This document shows positions 7,725 through 14,102 of a stretch of 34,595 nt of DNA, in pieces. The stretch spans positions 1 to 34,595 of the forward strand of contig DASPRM010000091.1 in NCBI GenBank assembly GCA_035624455.1. Direction: 5' to 3'. A program made the translations under genes and the position numbers. The stretch's first letter is position 1. Each line of letters begins with the position of its first letter. This DNA comes from Terriglobales bacterium (GTDB taxonomy: Bacteria > Acidobacteriota > Terriglobia > Terriglobales > Acidobacteriaceae). The notes beneath the pieces are model-generated. The model made no database searches. It had not been told where the DNA came from and saw nothing but the letters and a program-made list of their open reading frames with translations.

Positions 7725-8936
7725 CTACCGCTTCGACCACTCCGGCGTGGGAATGATGGGTTTGGTCTCTGCTGCATCCGGCGGCCACACCACTTTGTAC
7801 TGCCCACCCTGAACCTGTGTCACCAGCACCGGGTGCGCGTTCTGTCCCTTGGCATCGAATTTCACTGGACCAAAAGGCGTGTCCGACAGGTTCAAGTTCT
7901 TCAGCGCATCGCGAATCGCCTGTGGCTGCGCCGATTTCGCCGCATCGATTGCCGCCGCCGCCGTCAGCAACGCCGCATAAGCTTCCATGCCGTGATACGC
8001 CGGATGCGAGCCCACAAGCTGCACGTATTTCTGATCAAACTCCGCCGAGCCCTTCCACTTCGCCGAGGGCAGCCACTGCGACACCGAATATGTGTACTCG
8101 GCGTATTTGCCTGCGCCTTTGTCCTGCGTGGGGAACTCCGCCGCAGCAAATCCCGTTCCCGCCGACGTGTAGTACTTCGGGTTCAGGCTCACCTGCTCCG
8201 CCTGGCGCATCAGCGTGCTGGCATCGAGCAAATAGGACGCAAAGTAGATGACGTCCGGTTGTTTCGCCTTCACGCGCTGTAGCAGTGACTTGTAATCGGG
8301 CGAGCTTGCCTGATACGCCTCTTCATCCAGCAGCTTGATCCAGTCCGCCTTTTCCACTGTTGACTTCATCGACTTGTCATTGGACTGCCCGAAATTCGTG
8401 TTCTCATAAACAATGGCCAGCGTCTTGGGCGCGCCGTTCTTCTGCAGGAAATCCAGCGTCGAGCGGGCAAACGAACCCGATCCGGCACAGATGCGGAAGA
8501 TCCACGGCGAGCCCGTTTCCATTACGTTGTCCGCTACGGCCGTAGGAATGATCAGCGGCACATTCTTCTGCGTGACCACAGGCAGAATGGCGCGCGTGCT
8601 CTCACTCGAGTAAGCGCCCAGGATCACGGGCACGTGGTCCTGGTCCACCACCTTGGACACGCCTTGCACCGCCTGGTCGGGCTTACTCTGATCGTCGTAG
8701 TAATCCAGTTCCACCTGCTTGCCCAATATCCCGCCTTTGTCGTTGATCTCCTTCAATGCGATCGTGTAGCCATTTTTGTGCGCCTGACCAAAAGCCGCAT
8801 TGCTGCCTGTCAATGAAGTGATCACGCCGATGCGGATCGTGTTTCCAGATTCCGTCCGGCCTCCGCCCTTGCATCCGGCGAAGAGGAGAATGCTCCCGAG
8901 TGCCAGCCCAAGGCATCCACGAATGGTGCGGTTCAT
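7725..8936 (-). CDS. ABC transporter substrate-binding lipoprotein, branched-chain amino acid (LivK) type
   Basis: Solute-binding protein of 403 residues. The signal peptide ends in a lipobox (LLFAGC, Cys near residue 22), so the mature protein is probably membrane-anchored. The type I fold is evident: IRIGVITSLTGSNAAFGQAHKNG, then EINDKGGILGKQVELDYYDD, and VPVILGAYSSESTRAILPV for ligand contact. The ATG has a near-perfect GAGGAGG site 7 bases upstream. As first gene of the leftward operon it is the dedicated receptor of the LivHMGF complex. The ligand is unknown. Confidence 0.9.
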   Translation of the reverse strand: MNRTIRGCLGLALGSILLFAGCKGGGRTESGNTIRIGVITSLTGSNAAFGQAHKNGYTIALKEINDKGGILGKQVELDYYDDQSKPDQAVQGVSKVVDQDHVPVILGAYSSESTRAILPVVTQKNVPLIIPTAVADNVMETGSPWIFRICAGSGSFARSTLDFLQKNGAPKTLAIVYENTNFGQSNDKSMKSTVEKADWIKLLDEEAYQASSPDYKSLLQRVKAKQPDVIYFASYLLDASTLMRQAEQVSLNPKYYTSAGTGFAAAEFPTQDKGAGKYAEYTYSVSQWLPSAKWKGSAEFDQKYVQLVGSHPAYHGMEAYAALLTAAAAIDAAKSAQPQAIRDALKNLNLSDTPFGPVKFDAKGQNAHPVLVTQVQGGQYKVVWPPDAAETKPIIPTPEWSKR

Positions 8937-9033
8937 GACTGCGCCTCCTCAATCAGCCCGCGTGATAAGCGCGGCGCATTGTAGTAATTGCTGATCGCCG
9001 CCGACAAGTGCCACCATGGATGATAATCAGCAC

Positions 9034-9082
9034 GTGGAAACGGACGTCCCCCGTCCGTTCAGGTCGAGGCGCGACCTCGACA
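9034..9082 (+). repeat. Family A palindromic repeat, intergenic copy 1
   Basis: GTGGAAACGGACGTCC followed by CCCGTCCGTTCAGG, then the tail GGTCGAG...CTCGACA. Two consecutive hairpins are possible: ACGGACG/CGTCCGT and GTCGAGG/CCTCGAC. The same element occurs at 13149, 16903 and 18077. Confidence 0.85.
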
Positions 9083-9232
9083 GATGTGTGCCAGGACCCA
9101 GGGCCGCGCGAATCGACCTGCGGCGACCTTCGGATGATTGGTCGACCACGTCAATCGACGCTGTGATTAGGGTCACTTCCAGGCGTGATTGGCGCACGGA
9201 GAGAATTAACTCACATAGGAACGTCGGGTAGG

Positions 9233-9266
9233 CCCACCCTCCCGCCCGCTCTTGGCGGAGGGTGGG
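9233..9266. repeat. CCCACCCT/AGGGTGGG hairpin repeat
   Basis: CCCACCCTCC pairs with GGAGGGTGGG around a CCGCC..GGCGG inner region. It is related to the GTGCCCCAC family and is about 85 bases upstream of the amidohydrolase start. Confidence 0.75.
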
Positions 9267-9351
9267 ATCACGCGTCCTATCCCTCCAGACTCGAGCGCAG
9301 CCTCGACATAAACTTCCCAAAGCCTCATGCCATATATTAAAGAGGCTCACC

Positions 9352-10584
9352 ATGCTCGGCATTGCTGCCATCATGCTCCTTCTCTCCATCCTTCCGCCTC
9401 AAGACACTGCGAACGAATCCCTGGCCCTGGTCGGAGGGACCATCTACGCCAGTCCCACAGAAGAGCCCATACGCGACGGTGTAGTGCTCATCCAGGGAGA
9501 GAAGATTGCCGCGGTGGGCAGTAAAGCGGCGATGCCGATCCCCAAAGATGCTCGAGTAATCGATTGCTCAGGGCTCACGGTTACGGCAGGGTTCTGGAAC
9601 AGTCACGTGCACTTCTTCGAAAGAAAGTGGGCGAATGTGGCGGAAATTCCTGCGCCCGAGCTCAAACGCCAACTCGAAGACATGCTCACGCGTTATGGGT
9701 TCACCAGCGTGTTCGACCTGGGGTCGATGTGGGAGAACACGCGCCGCGTCCGCAACCGCATCGAGTCAGGCGAAGTGCCGGGCCCGCGAATTCGCTCCAC
9801 CGGAGAAGCCCTGGTTGCGCCGCACGCGGTTCCCTCAGACACAATCATCCGGATTCTCGGTTACATGACCTTTCCCGCTCCTGAGATCACCGACGCAGCT
9901 CAGGCTGGGGGAGCGGCGAGAAAGCTTCTCAATGAAGGTGTGGACGGAATCAAGGTGCACCTGCAGCCGCCTCCACCACCTAACCCGCCGTTTCCCGAGA
10001 GCGCAATTGCGGCCGCCGTAAACGAAGCCCATCTTGCCGGCAAGCCCGCCTTTGTTCATCCCAACAGCGGCGCGGATATTGTTACCGCGGTGCGCACTGG
10101 AGTGGACGTCATCGGGCACACCACTCCCCGCTCCGGCCCATGGGACGAAACCGTTCTGTCGGCGATGAAGGAACACCGAGTTGCTCTCACTCCCACACTT
10201 ACGCTGTGGAAATACTTCGCGCGCCATGATCGCTTATCGACGCAGGAGCAATTGGTCAATACCGCGGTGGGCCAGTTGCGGGCCTGGGCTTCCTCGGGCG
10301 GGACAGTGCTTTTCGGCACCGATCTCGGTGCCGTCGGCTACGATCCCAGCGAGGAGTACGTATTGATGTCTCAGGCAGGAATGAGCTTTCGCCAGATTCT
10401 TGCATCCCTGACCACTGCACCTACCGAGCGCTTCGGAGATTCAAAACGCCTGGGACGAGTGGCCCCGGAGTTCCAGGCAGATCTGGTCGTTTTCAGGGGC
10501 GATCCATCTGCCGATATCCAAGCGCTGGCTGCAGTCGAGTACACAATGCGGGCGGGAAGGATTATCTATCGGGCGGGCCATTGA
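9352..10584 (+). CDS. Secreted amidohydrolase (imidazolonepropionase-like family)
   Basis: Metal-dependent amidohydrolase of 410 residues, with a hydrophobic export segment at residues 1-16. The composite domain LALVGGTIYASPTEEPIRDGVVLIQGEKIAAVG is followed by the TIM-barrel metal ligands: H85-V-H87, a lysine at 201 (IKVHL) positioned for carbamylation, H236 (FVHPN), H256 (IGHTTP) and D324 (FGTDLG). The substrate is unknown; relatives act on peptides, hydantoin-like rings and other amides. The ATG at 9352 was chosen because AGAGG lies just upstream and the protein then starts with the signal segment. The in-frame extension back to 9262 is partly repeat-derived. Confidence 0.85.
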   Translation: MLGIAAIMLLLSILPPQDTANESLALVGGTIYASPTEEPIRDGVVLIQGEKIAAVGSKAAMPIPKDARVIDCSGLTVTAGFWNSHVHFFERKWANVAEIPAPELKRQLEDMLTRYGFTSVFDLGSMWENTRRVRNRIESGEVPGPRIRSTGEALVAPHAVPSDTIIRILGYMTFPAPEITDAAQAGGAARKLLNEGVDGIKVHLQPPPPPNPPFPESAIAAAVNEAHLAGKPAFVHPNSGADIVTAVRTGVDVIGHTTPRSGPWDETVLSAMKEHRVALTPTLTLWKYFARHDRLSTQEQLVNTAVGQLRAWASSGGTVLFGTDLGAVGYDPSEEYVLMSQAGMSFRQILASLTTAPTERFGDSKRLGRVAPEFQADLVVFRGDPSADIQALAAVEYTMRAGRIIYRAGH

Positions 10585-10664
10585 GTTTACAAAATGGAGC
10601 TCTTTCATTGCGTGCGAGCGCAGCCCGCCAGGGGCCTGCAATGGATTTCTGCAGTTTCGAGTCT

Positions 10665-10697
10665 TTACTGATTGCTGATTACTGAATGCCGATTGCT
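10665..10697. repeat. CTGATTGCTGATTACTGAAT-like short repeat
   Basis: Contains ACTGATTGCTGATTACTGAA followed by TGCCGATTGC. It is similar to the tandem unit at 4191-4248 but less regular. It follows the amidohydrolase gene. Confidence 0.6.
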
Positions 10698-10710
10698 TGT
10701 TTTCCACCCC

Positions 10711-10746
10711 TTGACAACCCCTCCCTGGCGTATCAGAATCTCATTC
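10711..10746 (+). promoter_or_regulatory. Candidate promoter and palindromic operator of imuA
   Basis: TTGACA at 10711-10716, a 17-base spacer and CAGAAT at 10734-10739 form a sigma-70-type promoter. An inverted repeat GAAT-CTC-ATTC at 10736-10746 overlaps the -10 and could be an operator, for example for an SOS repressor. The operator role is inference, because I do not recognise it as an established LexA box. Confidence 0.45.
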
Positions 10747-10851
10747 CTGTAGGCGAATAAAAAGCGAAAGATAGGTAGCCGTCGCTTACCAGCCCTGTGC
10801 GTCGGCTGCTTCCTTTCCTCTCCAACCGATTCGCCCTTCCGAGGTTTGCCT

Positions 10852-11853
10852 ATGAGCGCGGGCATCGCCGTCTCCATTTCCGAATATGTTCCTGACGAAT
10901 ACTGCCAGCTCCAGGAAGATATCGAGCCTGCCACTGTAATAACAAAGAAGCCGGCTCGCCGCCCTCAGCCCGTCGATTTTGAATCGGCGAATCCGCTGGC
11001 CACCCCCGGCGTAACTCCGGCCTCCCGAATGGAAATCCGCCCTCAGCCGGTGCTGGTTCCTTTCGGGATCTCCGCGCTCGACCGCCTCACAGGCGGTATT
11101 CCTCGCGGCGCTCTAACGGAAATTATTGGCCACGCCTCCAGCGGCCGCACCTCCCTCCTGCTTTCCTTGCTGGCCGCAATGACCCAGCGGCAGGAAGTCT
11201 GCGCCGTGGTCGATGTGAGCGACAATTTTGATCCTGCCTCCGCCCAGACAGCAGGATTGGATCTGCCGCGCCTGCTTTGGGTACGTTGCCGGAGCCATGT
11301 GTGGCGCGGACACTCTTGTCCGCGTGTTTCAGCGGGTTCTGAATCACACTCGGAGAAAATACTTACCCGCAATCGTTCTCGGCTGCACACCAAGCCCGAA
11401 TTCCGCGCCCTCGACCAGGCATTGAAAGCCACCGATCTGTTATTACAAAGCGGCGGATTCGGCCTGATTGTTATGGATCTGGGCAGCGTTCCCGCGGAAA
11501 TGGCGCGCCGCATTCCGCTGACCTCGTGGTTCCGTTTCCGCCGCGCGGTGGAGAAGACACCCACCATCCTGCTGGCCATCGAACGGGAATCCTGCGCCAA
11601 AACTTGTGCTTCACTGGTGTTGCATCTCGCGGCGCGGCATTCGGCTGCTAGCACGCAGCCCGAGCAGTCCTCAGAAACTGCGCATTCAGGACAATTGAAT
11701 CCCAGCGAACCACCCTCGCATGGAACTCTGCTGCGCGGCTTGGAAATCAAAGCGGAAGTCTTGCGCGCACCCGATCTCAGCTTTCAACGCAAACCGGTGC
11801 GCTCCGTGCGCACGGAATTTGAATCCAGGACACCATGGACCATCGCCGGCTAG
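10852..11853 (+). CDS. imuA: ImuA, RecA-like component of the mutagenic translesion cassette
   Basis: 333-residue RecA/SulA-like protein. In characterised systems ImuA works with ImuB and DnaE2 in damage-induced mutagenesis. The RecA-like core starts near residue 70 (GISALDRLTGGIPRGALTEI), with a degenerate P-loop, GHASSGRTSLL, at about residues 93-103, and continues to FGLIVMDLGSVPAEMARRIPLTSWFRFRRAV. The ATG at 10852 has GAGG 7 bases upstream. Residues from about 150 to 161 (VWRGHSCPRVSAG) are encoded by a dispersed repeat at 11299-11335, and the Ser/Arg-rich stretch up to about 182 also looks inserted between LLWVRC and the RALDQALKA helix. imuB and dnaE2 follow in order. Confidence is high for the cassette and moderate for activity. 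Confidence 0.85.
   Translation: MSAGIAVSISEYVPDEYCQLQEDIEPATVITKKPARRPQPVDFESANPLATPGVTPASRMEIRPQPVLVPFGISALDRLTGGIPRGALTEIIGHASSGRTSLLLSLLAAMTQRQEVCAVVDVSDNFDPASAQTAGLDLPRLLWVRCRSHVWRGHSCPRVSAGSESHSEKILTRNRSRLHTKPEFRALDQALKATDLLLQSGGFGLIVMDLGSVPAEMARRIPLTSWFRFRRAVEKTPTILLAIERESCAKTCASLVLHLAARHSAASTQPEQSSETAHSGQLNPSEPPSHGTLLRGLEIKAEVLRAPDLSFQRKPVRSVRTEFESRTPWTIAG
11299..11335 (+). repeat. Family A-prime repeat inside imuA
   Basis: GTGTGGCGCGGACACTCTTG followed by TCCGCG forms a GCGGACA/TGTCCGC hairpin. It is in frame within imuA and matches the shorter copy in dnaE2 at 16618 (TGGCGCGGGCGCCCTCGACC...). Confidence 0.75.
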
Positions 11854-11866
11854 CTATTTGTTGCAT

Positions 11867-11970
11867 TTGTCATCTTGAGCGAGGATCGGGCATACCAGTC
11901 CCGATCCGAGTCGAAAGACCTTGCGTTTATTTGTCATCACGAGACCGCCGTGCAGGTGAGGAATCTGCAG
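11867..11970. repeat. TCATCTTGAGCGA-type repeat, copy 2, with a second partial unit
   Basis: TTGTCATCTTGAGCGAGGAT ... ATCCGAGTCGAAAGACCT, with GGATCGGG/CCCGATCC arms. It is followed at 11930-11970 by a partial relative (GTCATCACGAGA ... GAGGAATCTGC). It lies in the imuA-imuB gap. Confidence 0.8.
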
Positions 11971-11981
11971 TTACTGCTTGA

Positions 11982-12040
11982 GGGTGCCCCATCCTAGCCT
12001 TCTTTGGGCTAGGGTGGGAGGTCGAGGCGCAGCCTCGACA
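11982..12040 (+). repeat. Family B repeat (GTGCCCCA...) with family A tail
   Basis: GGGTGCCCCATCCTAGCC pairs with GGGCTAGGGTGGG and is followed at 12020-12040 by GGTCGAGGCGCAGCCTCGACA, the same tail that ends family A copies. It is directly upstream of imuB. Confidence 0.85.
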
Positions 12041-12058
12041 GGTTAACAATCGATCACC

Positions 12059-14008
12059 ATGTTCGCCTGCTTCTACATCCCGGATTTCCCCGTCGCCGCG
12101 GTGACGCGCACCGAACCCGATTTGCGCACGCAGCCGCTGGCCATCACCGAAGGCACCCCGCCGCTGGTCCGCGTGATCGCACTCAACGAGAAAGCGCGCG
12201 AGGCGGGAGTCGAAATCGGAATGACGGAGTCGCAGGCCGAAGACCTGCTGGCTCTCACTCTTGGAAAAATTCCCGAACTCTCCGCAACAAAATTGCACTG
12301 GGCCTCCCAGACTCCGGAAACCTGCTATCAGGTTCGTCGCCGGTCATTACAACAAGAGTCATCAGCACATGCTGCGCTGCTCGATTGCGCCTGTGCTTTC
12401 TCGCCGCGCGTGGAAGCCACCGCGTCAGACACAGTAATCGCCGATCTCGCCGGCCTCGAATCTCTCTTCGGACCACCGGCTAAGATCGCCCGCGATGCGG
12501 CCCAGAGCTGCTCGAATGCAGGGCTCGAGGTGAACGTGGGTGTGGCCTCCAATCCCGACGCCGCTATGCATGCGGCTCGCGGATTTTCCGGCATCACTCT
12601 GATCGCTGCAGGCGAAGAGGGCGAGCGTCTGGGCGCATTGCCGATTGAAATCCTGCTGATGCCAAACAATCCCGTGCTGCCGAACCCGGGCGTGGAGCCC
12701 GGAGACGTCAAGCCCGTAAAGGGTACTCACGCACGGACAAATAAAGATCGGACGGAGGAGAAAACCTCCCAGGAATTGCTGGACACCTTCGATCGCTGGG
12801 GCGTGCGCAATTTTCGCGCGCTGGCCATCCTGCCTGAAATCGCTCTTGTCGAGCGACTGGGAGAACGCGGTTTGCACCTGCAACGCTTGGCACGTGGCAC
12901 TACTTCACGGCCGTTGGTTCCGGCAGAACTTCCGCTGCATTTCGAAGAATTTTGCGATCTGGAATATCCCATCGATCTGCTGGAGCCGCTGGCTTTCGTT
13001 CTCAGCCGTATGACGGAACAGCTCTGTGCCCGCCTGAGCGCACGCGCGCTGTCTACGCACCAGCTATCGCTCCGCCTGGAACTCGATCCGGATGTGACAA
13101 TAGATCGCGAAGGCCTGCCAATCGAAGAACCCTCACCGGCGATAGTCACGTGGGAACAGACGTCCCCGTCCGTTCAGGCGGAACGGAGCTCCGCATCACA
13201 GCATAGTCCGGCACGTGAGTGCCGGGATCCCGGCGCATTAGAGTCCGAGTCCCGACAGGGACGGCACACTAACGTGCACCCAGATGAGCACAGCAACAAG
13301 GAAGCTTCTCTTCATCCCCCAAAATTCCACCACTGCCTGCTCCGTCTGCCTGTGCCCATGCTCGATGCCAAAGTCTTTCTGAAACTGCTGCAACTGGAAT
13401 TGAAGTCGCACCCGCCGCAGGCTCCGGTATTGAAAATCTGGCTGACGGCCGAGCCAACCAAGCCGCGCACCGCGCAGCAAGGTCTCTTTCTCCCGCTGAC
13501 GCCACCACCGGAAAAGCTGGAACTGACGCTGGCGCGTCTGGGAAGAATTTCTGGAGACATGGAGAACGTCGGATCTCCCGAGGTGCTCGACACGCATCGT
13601 CGCGATGCCTTCGTCATGCAGCGCTTCGCCCCTCCCGCCCCCGATTTTGAGAAGTGCGTCCAGACAAATACTTCTGAGCATCCTTTAGTTGCCATGCGGC
13701 TGTTCCGCCCGCCGATTCCGGCAAGCGTCGAGCAAAACGGCGGCAAGCCAATGCGGATTTCGATCCTGCCCGCGAATTCAAAGATGGTGCCATTACTCTC
13801 CGGCCCGCTGGCCTGGTGCGCCGGCCCCTGGTACAACTCCGGCGAATGGTGGAACCACGATCGCTGGGAGCGGGAAGAGTGGGATATCGCCGTAGCCAGC
13901 TCGCAACAGCACTCGAGCCAGCTCGCGCGGGTGCACGACATTGCGTTGTACCGCATTTACCGCGACCTGTTGAGCGGCCATTGGTTCGTGGAAGGCGAAT
14001 ATGACTAA
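12059..14008 (+). CDS. imuB: ImuB, catalytically inactive Y-family polymerase-like protein
   Basis: 649-residue Y-family polymerase homologue. In studied systems ImuB is not a polymerase but links ImuA and DnaE2 to the sliding clamp. The N-terminus MFACFYIPDFPVAAV lacks the acidic pair of active Y polymerases, and the SIDE-type motif is replaced by ADLAGLESLFG near residue 129, consistent with an inactive site. QLSLRL at 335-340 fits a beta-clamp-binding motif. Residues from about 364 to 420 are foreign-looking (Ser, His, Arg, Glu-rich) and match repeat DNA at 13149-13300; the conserved part resumes at HHCLLRLPVPM. The ATG has no clear ribosome-binding site. The C-terminal part (AWCAGPWYNSGEWW, then WFVEGEYD) is typical of the family. 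Confidence 0.88.
   Translation: MFACFYIPDFPVAAVTRTEPDLRTQPLAITEGTPPLVRVIALNEKAREAGVEIGMTESQAEDLLALTLGKIPELSATKLHWASQTPETCYQVRRRSLQQESSAHAALLDCACAFSPRVEATASDTVIADLAGLESLFGPPAKIARDAAQSCSNAGLEVNVGVASNPDAAMHAARGFSGITLIAAGEEGERLGALPIEILLMPNNPVLPNPGVEPGDVKPVKGTHARTNKDRTEEKTSQELLDTFDRWGVRNFRALAILPEIALVERLGERGLHLQRLARGTTSRPLVPAELPLHFEEFCDLEYPIDLLEPLAFVLSRMTEQLCARLSARALSTHQLSLRLELDPDVTIDREGLPIEEPSPAIVTWEQTSPSVQAERSSASQHSPARECRDPGALESESRQGRHTNVHPDEHSNKEASLHPPKFHHCLLRLPVPMLDAKVFLKLLQLELKSHPPQAPVLKIWLTAEPTKPRTAQQGLFLPLTPPPEKLELTLARLGRISGDMENVGSPEVLDTHRRDAFVMQRFAPPAPDFEKCVQTNTSEHPLVAMRLFRPPIPASVEQNGGKPMRISILPANSKMVPLLSGPLAWCAGPWYNSGEWWNHDRWEREEWDIAVASSQQHSSQLARVHDIALYRIYRDLLSGHWFVEGEYD
13149..13300 (+). 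repeat. Family A repeat plus adjoining repeat sequence inside imuB
   Basis: 13149-13197 is a family A element (CGTGGGAACAGACGTCCCCG ... CGTTCAGGCGGAACGGAGCTCCG) with an altered tail. 13205-13300 adds further short palindromes (GGCACGTGAGTGCC, and GTCCCGACAGGGAC). The whole block keeps the imuB frame open. Confidence 0.8.
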
Positions 14009-14016
14009 TAGGTGGA

Positions 14017-14075
14017 GCAGGCCTTTAGGCCTGCATGAAGAGCTGCAAAGGATCCGGGCTTTAGCCCCTGAGGGG
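14017..14075. repeat. Palindrome cluster between imuB and dnaE2
   Basis: Three perfect short palindromes: GCAGGCCTTTAGGCCTGC at 14017-14034, GGGCTTTAGCCC at 14056-14067 and CCCCTGAGGGG at 14065-14075. They fill the 94-base gap, leaving no obvious ribosome-binding site for dnaE2. Confidence 0.85.
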
Positions 14076-14102
14076 ACTTGATGCAATCAGACATAGCATT
14101 CT

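Larger units (their letters stand above)
8937..9351. other. 415-base divergent intergenic region with two repeats
   Basis: Lies between the leftward binding-protein gene and the rightward amidohydrolase gene. It carries a family A repeat (9034-9082) and a GCCCACCC hairpin (9233-9266). No gene is supported; the open frames here are made of repeat sequence. Confidence 0.6.
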
